Shown: piece by piece, positions 1 to 8,248 of the stretch | Position numbering within the stretch: position 1 is the stretch's first letter | Layout of the letters: every line of letters starts with the position of its first letter | Source of the DNA: Solobacterium sp. UBA1761 | Lineage (GTDB): Bacteria; Bacillota_I; Bacilli_A; Erysipelotrichales; Erysipelotrichaceae | Length of the DNA: 64,000 bases | Assembly (NCBI GenBank): GCA_002315565.1 | Contig: DCHD01000038.1 | Coordinates: forward strand, 9,382-73,381 | Reading direction: 5' to 3' | Made by a program: the position numbers and the translations under genes | The notes under the pieces: generated by a model | What the model was told of the DNA's origin: nothing | Databases searched by the model: none | What the model saw: only the letters and a program-made list of their open reading frames with translations

Positions 1-120
1 ACCCAGATTCTGTACGGGTTCTTCGGCAATTTCTATCCAATTTCCTTTGCCGGACTTGCAATTATATTGTGGATACTGATGTATCTGCCTTGGACAATCA
101 GAAAAACAAAAAATGCTTAG
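1..120 (+). CDS. C-terminal end of a membrane protein (partial)
   Basis: An open frame enters from the left edge and ends at TAG 118-120. The 39 visible residues contain one hydrophobic stretch (about residues 14-31) followed by a basic tail, as at the cytoplasmic end of a polytopic membrane protein. The family cannot be named from this fragment. Its last 8 bases overlap the start of the TauE/SafE permease, so the two are probably co-transcribed and translationally coupled. Confidence 0.6.
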   Translation, partial: TQILYGFFGNFYPISFAGLAIILWILMYLPWTIRKTKNA

Positions 121-889
121 AATCATTATTCCTGTAATTGCCGGTATTCTGGCAGGACTTGCTACTGGATTTTCTGGCCTTTCAGCAGCAACATTTATCT
201 CACCGATGCTGGTGAGTTTTTTATGTATGAATTCTTTTGATGCCATAGGCATAGCCCTGGCTTCTGATGTACTTGCTTCACTTGTATCTTTTATTACCTA
301 TTTCAGAAACGGCAATACGGAAATAAAGAAAGGGAAATATGTTCTTGTTTCTGTCGTTCTTTTTTCGGTTGTTGGAACAGCTGCTTCATTTCTTTTTACC
401 TCCAGTAAAACCAATGATTCCATCATGGCCTACTGGCTGATAATCTCATCAGCATTAATGGGGCTTAAACTAATCTTTAAACCGGGTGATGATAAAGGAC
501 TGAAACTTCCTTTTGGACCAGTTGCAGTTGCTATCCTGGCCGGCAGTTATGTTGGCTTTGTGTGTGGTTTTCAGGGAACCGGAGGCGGATTAATGATGCT
601 TTTTGTCCTTAATATAATGCTGGGCTTTGAATTTAAAAAAGCTGTAGGTACATCAGTTGCAATTATGACCTTTACAGCTCTTGTTGGTTCAATCAGTCAT
701 TTTATTATGGCAGATGGAATCTCTGATATACCTGTCTTTATCATCTGCGTTGTTTCAACACTGGTATCAGCTGAAATTGCTGCAGTACTGGCCAACAGGA
801 TGGATCCGATAAAAGCCAAAAAGATAACCGGCCTTCTGATGGTGATATCAGGTGTTATTACTTTTATTGCCAGAACTTGTCTTAACTAA
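113..889 (+). CDS. TauE/SafE family sulfite/sulfonate-type membrane permease
   Basis: A 258-residue polytopic membrane protein of the TauE/SafE family (DUF81), which moves small anions such as sulfite, sulfoacetate or other organic acids across the cytoplasmic membrane. The internal duplication typical of the family is visible: a GFSGLSAATF-type motif near residues 19-28 and a GFQGTGGGL motif near residues 152-160, each starting a four-helix half. Length fits the family. It overlaps the preceding membrane gene by 8 bases, so it is the second gene of an operon that begins outside the window. The substrate cannot be told from sequence. Its stop overlaps that of the convergent asparaginase by 4 bases. 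Confidence 0.9.
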   Translation: MLRIIIPVIAGILAGLATGFSGLSAATFISPMLVSFLCMNSFDAIGIALASDVLASLVSFITYFRNGNTEIKKGKYVLVSVVLFSVVGTAASFLFTSSKTNDSIMAYWLIISSALMGLKLIFKPGDDKGLKLPFGPVAVAILAGSYVGFVCGFQGTGGGLMMLFVLNIMLGFEFKKAVGTSVAIMTFTALVGSISHFIMADGISDIPVFIICVVSTLVSAEIAAVLANRMDPIKAKKITGLLMVISGVITFIARTCLN

Positions 890-1740
890 TCTCCATGATA
901 AAGCTCATGGAGTTTTTTATCCTGTTCATACTCTTCATCTTTATAAAGATATCGGTTATACATAACTCCATTATTGATGAATGAATATGGGAATACTTCA
1001 AAGGTACTTGCTGCATCGAAACAACCGTTTTTGTCGACGACAATAATAGCAAGTTCAGTCTTATAGTCAAGTTTTGAAAGTCCTCTTTCAAGCACTTTCT
1101 TTGCCAGACCTTCAATATTTTCACCAAGCATCAGTCTGTCTACGGCTTCTTTTGCCATGACACTTCTAAGGCATGCTTCCCCGTCTCCAGTAAGGATTGC
1201 TGCACCAATTCCATCTTCACAATAGAATCCTGAACCGATAAGCGGCGTATCGCCTACTCTTCCTAAAGTCTTGCCTTTTCTGCCGCTTGTTGTAATCCCT
1301 AATGAGAAATGACCATCCACAAGTGAAATAACACCGAAGGTATCGTGTGATTTCTTTTCGATATCCGCCTTGCATACTTCAAGTTTTTCACTTGTTTTAT
1401 AACCGCTTTTTAGCGCGTATCTGTCAGCTCCATCAGCACACAGAATATTGTTCTGATTTAAACCAGAAAGAGAATATGCCACCTCAATCGGATTGACAAT
1501 GTGACTTGTTTCTATAACTGCACCTACTCTGTTGTCACCTTCCATCCATGCTGCATCAAGCTGGATATTACCATCTTCGTTGGGATGAGAAAACCTTCCT
1601 ACATTTGGGTATTTGGGATTATCTTCAATTGACCTTATTGCCTCAATAATTCTGTTTATGTTACGGTAATCATCAATTACCTGTTCACACAGATCTTTAC
1701 CCATCAGCCAGTAGGCAATCAGTTCACACTTATGCTCCAT
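886..1740 (-). CDS. N4-(beta-N-acetylglucosaminyl)-L-asparaginase / isoaspartyl peptidase-type Ntn hydrolase
   Basis: A 284-residue Ntn-hydrolase of the aspartylglucosaminidase/plant-type asparaginase family. Known members autocleave before a threonine that becomes the N-terminal nucleophile and then cut asparagine side-chain or isoaspartyl amides. The HDT motif with candidate nucleophile Thr134 is present (SHDTFGVISL), followed by a glycine-rich substrate loop (GRVGDTPLIGSG) and GDGEACLR, both characteristic. No signal peptide is seen, so it is probably cytoplasmic. The ATG at 1740 has an AAAGGAGA ribosome site. It is a single gene, convergent with the permease. Whether it prefers glycosylasparagine, isoaspartyl peptides or free asparagine cannot be decided here. 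Confidence 0.85.
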   Translation of the reverse strand: MEHKCELIAYWLMGKDLCEQVIDDYRNINRIIEAIRSIEDNPKYPNVGRFSHPNEDGNIQLDAAWMEGDNRVGAVIETSHIVNPIEVAYSLSGLNQNNILCADGADRYALKSGYKTSEKLEVCKADIEKKSHDTFGVISLVDGHFSLGITTSGRKGKTLGRVGDTPLIGSGFYCEDGIGAAILTGDGEACLRSVMAKEAVDRLMLGENIEGLAKKVLERGLSKLDYKTELAIIVVDKNGCFDAASTFEVFPYSFINNGVMYNRYLYKDEEYEQDKKLHELYHGD

Positions 1741-1871
1741 ACATTCTCCTTTAGGCTGTTTTCTTTTAATCTGAAGATTCCTTAAATTATCTTTGAATTA
1801 TTTATCACCGAAATAAAACATTCAGTATATTCAAAGAAAACAGTCTTATTCATGTTTATAGTCTATTCAAT

Positions 1872-1884
1872 TATAATGGAAATA
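1872..1884 (+). promoter_or_regulatory. -10 box 6 nt before the ATG (leaderless-type start)
   Basis: A perfect TATAAT at 1872-1877 is followed by GGAAAT and then the ATG at 1884. With the normal 6-7 nt from -10 box to start point, transcription would begin at or next to the A of the start codon. No Shine-Dalgarno sequence can fit. No good -35 box is visible. Confidence 0.55.
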
Positions 1885-2576
1885 TGAAACTCTATAAATA
1901 CAGTGATAATATCTATTACACAGACTTTGAACCAAGAAGAGACAGGCCAAGACTGGGCTATATTAAAGGAGATAAATTCTCAGTTGCGATTGATGCCGGA
2001 CATTCCGACAAACATGTTGAAGAATTCTATGAACTCCTTACAAAAGAAGGACTCCCTCTTCCTGAATATACAATAATAACCCACTGGCACTGGGACCACA
2101 GTTTCGGAATGCACAGAGTAAACGGCAAAACAATTGCCTCAAAAAAGACCAACAGACATCTTAATGACTTTATTGAAAAAAGAAGCCTTAAAAGTATCAT
2201 AAGATTCAGAAATTTTGATAAGGCAATCCGCAATGAATATCCCCTTTTCAAAAAGATAATTGTCGTACCATCAGATATTGAATATGAAGGAAAGATGGAA
2301 CTTGACTTAGGAAATGTCATTGTCGAAATATTTGAAGTGCCATCCCCTCATACCGATGACTGTACAATGATATATTTGCCAAAAGAAAAAGTAATATTCC
2401 TTGGAGACGGCATATGTGGTGAACCACCAAAGTTTATTGTTGACAGAAACAGAGGTGAAAAAATAAAGTCCGTACTTGAAGGCATTGACTTTGACATCTC
2501 CATCGGAGGACATTGGGACAACTATAACAAAGAAGATCTTCTTCGTTTCGTCTTTGACTGGGAAGATATGGTATAA
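1884..2576 (+). CDS. Metallo-beta-lactamase-fold hydrolase
   Basis: A 230-residue cytoplasmic protein of the metallo-beta-lactamase superfamily. The metal-binding signature THWHWDH (His67, His69, Asp71, His72) is followed by HTDD near residue 157 and GGH near residue 210, giving the set of ligands expected for a dinuclear zinc or iron site. Length matches short glyoxalase II-like or beta-lactamase-like hydrolases. The substrate is unknown. It is monocistronic: the ATG at 1884 sits 6 nt after a TATAAT box and a hairpin terminator follows the stop. Confidence 0.88.
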   Translation: MKLYKYSDNIYYTDFEPRRDRPRLGYIKGDKFSVAIDAGHSDKHVEEFYELLTKEGLPLPEYTIITHWHWDHSFGMHRVNGKTIASKKTNRHLNDFIEKRSLKSIIRFRNFDKAIRNEYPLFKKIIVVPSDIEYEGKMELDLGNVIVEIFEVPSPHTDDCTMIYLPKEKVIFLGDGICGEPPKFIVDRNRGEKIKSVLEGIDFDISIGGHWDNYNKEDLLRFVFDWEDMV

Positions 2577-2581
2577 CACAC

Positions 2582-2607
2582 AAAACGGAAGCAATTCCGT
2601 TTTTACT
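2582..2607 (+). terminator. Rho-independent terminator
   Basis: Stem AAACGGAA / TTCCGTTT with a 4-nt loop, followed by a short T tract, directly after the stop of the hydrolase gene. Confidence 0.75.
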
Positions 2608-2673
2608 TTAATAACATTGAAGATTCACATTAACTTCAGTTTGACTCAATAGAATAAAACTGAGGTTTAAATT

Positions 2674-3564
2674 ATGCGTTACTATAACCACTACAAAGTA
2701 AAGAAATTTATTAAAGACTCTCTTAAGACAAAAGGTCAATTGTATCCTGACACAGATATATCAGAAGAATGTGGCAACTATAAAAACATCTTAAATGACG
2801 GCAGTATTCACTATGCCTTTTTAGGCCATTCTTCTGTATTTCTGAATATGAACAACATCAATGTTCTGATTGACCCGGTATTTTCCATTCGCGTAGGAAC
2901 AGGAAAAATCTATGCCAGACGTTTTCCCGGTCCTAAAGCCAAAGCTGAAGATTTTCCTGAAATCGATTATCTTCTGATAACTCACAATCATTATGACCAC
3001 CTTGACAGAAAGACAATAATCTCGCTAAAAGACCAGGTAAAACATTTCATTGTCCCATCCGGTGTTGCGGAAGCACTACTTAAATGGCACATTCCAAACG
3101 ATAAAATCATCGAACTTGACTGGTTTGAAAACTACAGCAAAGGAAACATTACAATCACTTCCACCCCTGCCCACCACTGTTCATACCGCACTGTTTTTGA
3201 CTATAACAGAACACTCTGGTGTTCCTATGTGATAGAAGATGGAAACCATAGAGTATTCCATTCCGGTGATACGGCCTATTCTGAACACTTTGAGAATATC
3301 TTTAACAGATACTATGACTTTGACTTAACATTTATGGAATGTGGTCAATATGGCTCTATGTGGCATGACATGCACATGTTCCCGGAAGAATCTGCTAACG
3401 CCTGTAAACTTCTTAGTTCAAGACTGTCAGTTCCGATACACTGGGGTGCCTACAGACTATCAGATCATCCCTATAACGAACCTATAAGACGTTTTGAAAA
3501 CAGTGCAAAAGAAAAGAAGATAAATTATCTTCTTCCTGTAATAAACAGGCTGTATCAGCTTTAA
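2674..3564 (+). CDS. NAPE-PLD/UlaG-like metallo-beta-lactamase-fold hydrolase
   Basis: A 296-residue second MBL-fold protein, not closely alike to its neighbour at 1884. It begins with a family-typical GHSSVFLNM...VLIDPVFS block, then RRFPGPKAK and the metal signature THNHYDHLD, with a later HSGDTAYS block and a C-terminal PIHWGAY. These blocks are those of the NAPE-hydrolysing phospholipase D / UlaG-like branch, which includes lactonases and phosphodiesterases; the substrate here is unknown. A TTGACT box at 2641 and a TGAGG ribosome site at 2661 precede the ATG. A terminator separates it from the gene upstream. Confidence 0.88.
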   Translation: MRYYNHYKVKKFIKDSLKTKGQLYPDTDISEECGNYKNILNDGSIHYAFLGHSSVFLNMNNINVLIDPVFSIRVGTGKIYARRFPGPKAKAEDFPEIDYLLITHNHYDHLDRKTIISLKDQVKHFIVPSGVAEALLKWHIPNDKIIELDWFENYSKGNITITSTPAHHCSYRTVFDYNRTLWCSYVIEDGNHRVFHSGDTAYSEHFENIFNRYYDFDLTFMECGQYGSMWHDMHMFPEESANACKLLSSRLSVPIHWGAYRLSDHPYNEPIRRFENSAKEKKINYLLPVINRLYQL

Positions 3565-3584
3565 ATGTTTATTCCCCCTGTAAT

Positions 3585-3618
3585 TCCCTTTCTGTGCCTG
3601 AATACGGAAAGGGATTTT
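3585..3618 (+). terminator. Rho-independent terminator
   Basis: TCCCTTTC (3585-3592) pairs with GAAAGGGA (3607-3614) and is followed by TTTT. It ends transcription of the MBL-fold gene and reaches into the convergent gene's stop region. Confidence 0.65.
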
Positions 3619-3946
3619 ACATAAATGAATAATCAACTTCACTTCTAGAAATCAGTATCGTATCGGTATTGATTTCTTTTTTAAGTCTTTCACCAAGTCT
3701 GATTATTTCTTCATCAGTTGAACCGATAATCACAATTCTCAGACTTGTCTCTGTCGTATAACCCTTATTGTGTGTATAACCGCCATACTGGCTAAGCAGT
3801 GTAAAACATATTTTCTCTTTTATGCATATTTCAGAAAGTATCCTCTTGAAGTCATCAATTGTCAGAATCTCTTCATAGGAATCTTTATCTTTTATGCCAA
3901 TATAGATTTCATGTTTCCACCCACGTGTAAACTGTTCATTGTTCAT
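3617..3946 (-). CDS. Small protein of unknown function, paralogue of its neighbour (DUF3574-like)
   Basis: A 109-residue protein. An in-frame TTG at 3967 exists, but the ATG at 3946 has a GGAG ribosome site 10 nt upstream and begins 1 nt after the stop of the previous gene, so it is preferred. It shares the pattern EIYIG-...-L...GGY.H..G...E..L.I.IIG with the 105-residue protein encoded just upstream, so the two are tandem duplicates. The pattern recalls the small DUF3574 ferredoxin-like fold, but this is a weak resemblance. No catalytic motif is evident. Last gene of a three-gene operon led by a methyltransferase. Confidence 0.7.
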   Translation of the reverse strand: MNNEQFTRGWKHEIYIGIKDKDSYEEILTIDDFKRILSEICIKEKICFTLLSQYGGYTHNKGYTTETSLRIVIIGSTDEEIIRLGERLKKEINTDTILISRSEVDYSFM

Positions 3947-3947
3947 G

Positions 3948-4265
3948 TTATCTGTACTCCATATCAAGTGGACACTTAAGTACCATAATACATTCCTGAT
4001 TCATATACATCGAAAGACTCTTTCCCAGTTTTATTACATCGAGTCCCTGCTCACCGATGATACTGATGCAAAGAGTATCTTCATAAGCATAGTTGCCATC
4101 ATCATGAAGATAACCGCCCTTTGTTGCGATGAGCGAAAACCCAGTTTCTTTTTTAGAAAAGAACTCTGTTACCAGTTTCTTAAGTTCTTCCAAAGAAACA
4201 ATCTCTTTATCTGTCTGCGAGTCATTGCAGCCGATATATATCTGATACTCTATTTCTTTTTTCAT
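3948..4265 (-). CDS. Small protein of unknown function, paralogue of its neighbour (DUF3574-like)
   Basis: A 105-residue protein whose start codon overlaps the stop of the upstream methyltransferase by one base (TAATG), so translation is coupled. It aligns with the next gene downstream over YQIYIG, KGGYLHDDG and the LCISIIG strand. The shared core suggests an alpha/beta ferredoxin-like small domain, possibly binding a ligand or partner. The function is not known. The pair could act as a heterodimer, which is inference from duplication and coupling only. Confidence 0.7.
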   Translation of the reverse strand: MKKEIEYQIYIGCNDSQTDKEIVSLEELKKLVTEFFSKKETGFSLIATKGGYLHDDGNYAYEDTLCISIIGEQGLDVIKLGKSLSMYMNQECIMVLKCPLDMEYR

Positions 4266-4885
4266 TACTGTACTTTTTTTGCAATGACTACATCCATGCA
4301 GTGCTTGTGCGGTACACCTGAGGAATTGCAGTCAAAGATAATTTCGTCACTTCTTAAGAACATCCAGTCTTTATAATGACTGAAAAGATCTCCGGTATTC
4401 CACATTGCTTCGGTTTCATCCCAGTCTGGAGGAAGCGGAAGGAATGGTTTATCAACAAAGACATTGAACCAGTTGATACCGCCGGCTCTAGTCATCTTCT
4501 TGACTTTCTCAAAAAAGATATCTTTTTTGTCTTCTTCAAGATACTGAATAGTACCTGTTGAATAGATGATGTCAAATTCATCATTGATGTTCATATCGTT
4601 GATGTCGGCAACAAAGGCATCAATTTCAACACCTTCTTTTTGAGCCAATGCTTTAGTCTTTCTGATACCACTTTCCGTAATATCAAAAGCACTTACCTTG
4701 TAACCTTTTTTGGCAAAGTACACTGCGTCTTTACCCTCACCACATCCGATATCCAGAACCTTGATATCTTTATCGGCAGGTATAATCTTCTCTATTTCAT
4801 AACACAGTTCTGCCGGCTCAAGACCCCAGTAGTAACCATCACATTCTTCATACCATTTTTCGTAGTTTGTCTTTACCTGATTCAT
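4265..4885 (-). CDS. Class I SAM-dependent methyltransferase
   Basis: A 206-residue methyltransferase with the SAM-binding motif VLDIGCGEG (residues 43-51), the acidic end of strand 2 (SAFDIT) and a motif II-like FDIIYSTGTIQYL. It is similar to the TehB/UbiE-like small-molecule methyltransferases, cytoplasmic, with unknown acceptor. An AAGAGG ribosome site precedes the ATG. First gene of a tight operon with two small paralogous proteins (1-nt overlap, then 1-nt gap), which may supply the substrate or regulate the enzyme. Confidence 0.87.
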   Translation of the reverse strand: MNQVKTNYEKWYEECDGYYWGLEPAELCYEIEKIIPADKDIKVLDIGCGEGKDAVYFAKKGYKVSAFDITESGIRKTKALAQKEGVEIDAFVADINDMNINDEFDIIYSTGTIQYLEEDKKDIFFEKVKKMTRAGGINWFNVFVDKPFLPLPPDWDETEAMWNTGDLFSHYKDWMFLRSDEIIFDCNSSGVPHKHCMDVVIAKKVQ

Positions 4886-4979
4886 TATTGTACCTCTTAC
4901 TCAAATCTTTTCCATTTATGGTTTTTTGTGTTCTAAATAAAAGAATTGCCCAGAATTAACTCTACAAATTTAGAATTCC

Positions 4980-5004
4980 AACTGTCGCAAAAAGTGCGAT
5001 AGTT
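4980..5004. repeat. Inverted repeat in the 4886-5101 intergenic region
   Basis: AACTGTCGCA (4980-4989) and TGCGATAGTT (4995-5004) form a 10-bp stem with one G-U pair and a 5-nt loop. No T tract follows on either strand, so it is either a regulatory-protein site upstream of the methyltransferase operon or a weak hairpin. Confidence 0.4.
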
Positions 5005-5058
5005 CACTTTAAAAGAATGTATCAATCATCTAAAAAATTCTTCTTAAAAATGAATACT

Positions 5059-5079
5059 AATTCTGCTTTTATCAGAATT
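5059..5079 (-). terminator. Weak hairpin terminator after the M32 carboxypeptidase
   Basis: AATTCTG (5059-5065) pairs with CAGAATT (5073-5079). On the minus strand a T-rich stretch follows about 10 nt later. It is the only candidate end for the carboxypeptidase transcript. Confidence 0.45.
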
Positions 5080-5101
5080 ACTATTTTGTAGGTATCTTTC
5101 G

Positions 5102-6604
5102 TTACAGTTTGTATATTTCCGTGTATTTATCTTCAAGATATTTGATGAAGTAGTCAGCATTGAACTTATCACCTGCAGCTTTTTCAAAGAGTTCTCCAGG
5201 TTTATAAAGACAGCCAAACTGCCAGATGTGTTCTTTGTTCCAGTCATTGATCGGTTTGAAGTTACCTTCTTTAACACACTTATCTACATCTACACTTTCC
5301 TTCATCTTACTAAGGAACTGTGCACCATAGGCACTGCCCAACGCATAAGATGGGAAGTAACCGATAGCTCCACCTGACCAGTGAGTATCCTGCAGACACC
5401 CTTCTTTATCATTTGGTACATCAACTCCCAGATATTCCTTGTAGAGTCTGTTCCATTCACAAGGTATCTCAGAAACTTTCATTTCACCCGCCATGACCTT
5501 CTTTTCAATTTCATAACGGACCATGATGTGTAAAGCGTAAGTAAGCTCATCTGCTTCCGTACGGATTAAAGAAGGTTCTGCTTTATTCATTGCCAGATAG
5601 AAATCATTGGCAGTGTATTTATCCATATGTTCAGGGAACAGTTCTTTAAGTTTTGGGAAAACATATTCGCAGAATTCCTTGCTTCTGCCGATGATGTTCT
5701 CATAGAATCTTGACTGAGATTCATGGATACCCATTGAAACACCACCATCAAGCACAGTGAATGCATATTCTTTTCTTGAACCGGTGTCATATAAGGCATG
5801 ACCGCCTTCATGAATTACACTGAACATTGAAGATGCGAAATCATTCTCCTGATAGTGAGTAGTGATTCTTTCATCAAGATGGGAACCCAGACTTGTAGTA
5901 AATGGATGCTCAGTAGTAGAAATACCGACATGACTCAGATCAAGTCCTTCAAGTTCCATCAGATACTCTGAAAGTTCTTCCTGCTTGTGGACATCAAAAT
6001 GACCATAACGCATTGAATCGTCAACCTGTGGTTTTGACTCAATCTTTTTAAGAAGAGGTACAATATGGCTTCTCAGTTTTTCAAAGAATTCATCAAGCAT
6101 CGCTCTGCTTGTGCCATCTTCAAATTCATTCAGCCAGTAATCATATGGATCTTTTGAAGGGTCAAGATAACCGGCAAACTTCTTTATTGTTGTGAAAATC
6201 TGTTCCAGATATGGTTCAAATATCTTCCAGTCATTCTTTTCTTTTGCCTCATGCCATACAGCACCAGATTGAACCAGCAGGCTTTGGAAAGCAATGTATT
6301 CGTCCATTGGAACCTTCTGCATATCTCTCTGGTTCTTTAATAGAAGATAGACCATTCTCTTTTCTTGTTCATTAAGTTCTTCTTTTCTTCTGTCAAGTTC
6401 TTCCAGCAGTTCAATAGTCTTCTTTGAAGTAGTCAGTTTATAGCTTTCTTCATTCAGAATGGCCATTGTAACTTCTCTGTTTTCAACGGTTGCTGACGGT
6501 GCAGTTGTTTCACCATCATAACTTAACAATCCCAGTGCATGAGAATAGGCTGCCATCTTTTTCTGTAACGCATATAATTGCTCTTTAAGTTCTTTGATTT
6601 CCAT
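5102..6604 (-). CDS. M32 family metallocarboxypeptidase (thermostable carboxypeptidase 1 type)
   Basis: A 500-residue cytoplasmic zinc carboxypeptidase that trims C-terminal residues from peptides. The zinc motif HEGGH is at residues 265-269, preceded by the M32-specific EHPFTTSLGSHLDERITTHY region and followed by the glutamate-bearing HESQSRFYEN motif; all are complete. Length equals the family norm. The ATG at 6604 has an AGGTG ribosome site; an in-frame GTG three codons upstream lies inside that site and is rejected. A TATAAT box lies just after the ridA terminator, so the gene has its own promoter. Confidence 0.93.
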   Translation of the reverse strand: MEIKELKEQLYALQKKMAAYSHALGLLSYDGETTAPSATVENREVTMAILNEESYKLTTSKKTIELLEELDRRKEELNEQEKRMVYLLLKNQRDMQKVPMDEYIAFQSLLVQSGAVWHEAKEKNDWKIFEPYLEQIFTTIKKFAGYLDPSKDPYDYWLNEFEDGTSRAMLDEFFEKLRSHIVPLLKKIESKPQVDDSMRYGHFDVHKQEELSEYLMELEGLDLSHVGISTTEHPFTTSLGSHLDERITTHYQENDFASSMFSVIHEGGHALYDTGSRKEYAFTVLDGGVSMGIHESQSRFYENIIGRSKEFCEYVFPKLKELFPEHMDKYTANDFYLAMNKAEPSLIRTEADELTYALHIMVRYEIEKKVMAGEMKVSEIPCEWNRLYKEYLGVDVPNDKEGCLQDTHWSGGAIGYFPSYALGSAYGAQFLSKMKESVDVDKCVKEGNFKPINDWNKEHIWQFGCLYKPGELFEKAAGDKFNADYFIKYLEDKYTEIYKL

Positions 6605-6630
6605 AAGTGTCACCTCACTAATAATTATAA

Positions 6631-6650
6631 AGGCAGGATTGCTCCTGCCT
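6631..6650 (-). terminator. Rho-independent terminator of ridA
   Basis: AGGCAGGA (6631-6638) and TCCTGCCT (6643-6650) form a perfect 8-bp stem with a 4-nt loop, just downstream of the ridA stop. The promoter of the carboxypeptidase starts immediately after it. Confidence 0.75.
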
Positions 6651-6658
6651 GTAGTTTT

Positions 6659-7036
6659 TTATTTTGAAGCGATTGCTTCAATCTCTATTCTTGCCCCTTT
6701 TGGAAGTGCCGCTACCTCATAGGCAGCTCTTGCTGGATATGGTTCAGTGAAGTATTCAGCATATACCTCATTCATTGCCGCAAAGTCTTTGATGTCAGCA
6801 AGAAATACTGTTGTCTTGGCAACATCAGCCATTGTAAGACCTGCAGCTTCAAGAACAGCTTTGACATTTTCAAGTGACTGTCTTGTCTGATCCTTAATGT
6901 CATCAGATGGAAATGCTCCGGTTTTCACATCGATTGGAAGCTGTCCAGATACAAATACGAGATTACCGGCAACAGTGGCAGCTGAATAAGGTCCTACTGC
7001 TGGTGGAATCTTTTCACATTCAATTTTCTTAATCAT
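6659..7036 (-). CDS. ridA: RidA family enamine/imine deaminase
   Basis: A 125-residue RidA (YjgF/YER057c) protein. The family hydrolyses reactive 2-aminoacrylate and other enamines released by PLP enzymes, protecting other PLP enzymes from damage. The opening [22 protein letters not shown] and the closing [21 protein letters not shown] contain the family signature, with the substrate-binding Arg in [12 protein letters not shown]. Full length. Its start overlaps the end of the upstream Pr6Pr gene by 8 bases, so the two are coupled. Serine and cysteine synthesis genes elsewhere in the window are plausible sources of its substrate. Confidence 0.93.
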   Translation of the reverse strand: MIKKIECEKIPPAVGPYSAATVAGNLVFVSGQLPIDVKTGAFPSDDIKDQTRQSLENVKAVLEAAGLTMADVAKTTVFLADIKDFAAMNEVYAEYFTEPYPARAAYEVAALPKGARIEIEAIASK

Positions 7037-7634
7037 TTTTTACTCCTTTTGAATTATATATTTTCCTTATTGCTAAAGCTAAAACTGTTTCAAATACTGT
7101 CATGGCAATAACTGCTATATACCATTTACCGCCTCTGTTAAAGCCATAGAAATCAGGCCATATTTCTTTTTCAACTACCAGGATGTAGTAGATTATTCCA
7201 TAAATGATCGATGGAACAAGTGCCCAGAATATGCCTTTCAATCTTTTTTCTTTCTCTAAGAATATAAAGCTTAACAGCGCAATTAAAGGACAGAACAGAT
7301 GCAGAAAGAAATTGTTGCCTTTGATCATTGGCATAAAACCATAGGACAATGACAGAAAACAACATGCCACGAGAAGTGTAACCGTTACTGCATGTACTGA
7401 TGCAAATTTAAATATCACACACCACTCAGGCATATTCTGTTTAAGAATACATATAACCGTAACTATTGAAGCAATTACCAGCAGTATATTTGAATCAATA
7501 GTAAAGAATCTGAACATCATTGTCTTTGTACCGGTCATGTTTCCACCGAGTCCATTGATGTAGATATTCACGAGGGCATAACTGTTCAGTATTGCAACAA
7601 GTAGATTTGTTATAAGAGATGCTGTTTTTTTCAT
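7029..7634 (-). CDS. Pr6Pr family integral membrane protein
   Basis: About 201 residues with six to seven hydrophobic helices. The order [17 protein letters not shown], then [11 protein letters not shown], then [16 protein letters not shown] is that of the Pr6Pr family (FAR-17a/AIG1-like), and the same blocks recur in the protein at 18889. Function in bacteria is not established; eukaryotic AIG1-like relatives hydrolyse fatty-acid esters of hydroxy fatty acids. The ATG at 7634 is preferred over a GTG two codons upstream. No Shine-Dalgarno sequence is present: the start lies just after the efp terminator. Confidence 0.75.
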   Translation of the reverse strand: MKKTASLITNLLVAILNSYALVNIYINGLGGNMTGTKTMMFRFFTIDSNILLVIASIVTVICILKQNMPEWCVIFKFASVHAVTVTLLVACCFLSLSYGFMPMIKGNNFFLHLFCPLIALLSFIFLEKEKRLKGIFWALVPSIIYGIIYYILVVEKEIWPDFYGFNRGGKWYIAVIAMTVFETVLALAIRKIYNSKGVKND

Positions 7635-7644
7635 AAACACAAAA

Positions 7645-7662
7645 AAGAGCTGTTAAGCTCTT
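7645..7662 (-). terminator. Rho-independent terminator containing the efp stop codon
   Basis: AAGAGCT (7645-7651) pairs with AGCTCTT (7656-7662); on the minus strand it is followed by six T residues. The efp stop codon TAA (7653-7655) lies in the loop. Confidence 0.8.
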
Positions 7663-8213
7663 CCTGTATACTTTCCGTCTGCTGTAGAGACAATAATGCG
7701 GTCATCGCCTTTGATGAACATTGGCACTTTAACCTTCAGACCTGTTTCAGTAACCGCATTCTTTAAGGCATTGGTTGCTGTATCACCCTTGACTGCATCT
7801 TCACATTCAACAAGTGACATTTCTACTTTATCTGGGAGTGTAATATCAAGCACATCGCCGCCAAAGAAAACCATGCTTACTTCCATTGCTTCAAGAATGA
7901 AATATTTCTTGAAATCTAACTGAGCTTCTGATAGTTCATAAGTTTCAAATGACTCATTGTCCATGAAGTAATATGTACCATCTGCTGAATATGAAAACTG
8001 TGCTTTCTTCTTTTCGATATTTGCTGCTTCAAACTTTGTTGAGGCATTGAAGTTTCTTTCCTGTGTAGAACCGGTCTTAAGGTTCTTCATCTTAGTCTTT
8101 AAGATAGCTGCTCCCTTACCTGGTTTTACATGCATAAAGTCAATGACAACCCATGGGTCACCGTCAACCATTACTGTTAATCCTGTCTTAAAATCACCTG
8201 CTTCTATAGCCAT
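7653..8213 (-). CDS. efp: Translation elongation factor P
   Basis: A 186-residue EF-P that relieves ribosome stalling at polyproline stretches. The KOW-like N-terminal domain carries the loop HVKPGKGAA with Lys33 at the tip, the residue that is post-translationally modified in other bacteria; the two OB-fold domains follow, ending in GDDRIIVSTADGKYTGRA. The PGKG loop is the Bacillota type rather than the EpmA-modified enterobacterial type. No modification enzyme gene is adjacent. A GGGG ribosome site precedes the ATG, and the terminator overlaps the stop. Confidence 0.96.
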   Translation of the reverse strand: MAIEAGDFKTGLTVMVDGDPWVVIDFMHVKPGKGAAILKTKMKNLKTGSTQERNFNASTKFEAANIEKKKAQFSYSADGTYYFMDNESFETYELSEAQLDFKKYFILEAMEVSMVFFGGDVLDITLPDKVEMSLVECEDAVKGDTATNALKNAVTETGLKVKVPMFIKGDDRIIVSTADGKYTGRA

Positions 8214-8248
8214 AATATTTCCCCTTTTTAATCTTAATTATTCTACCA

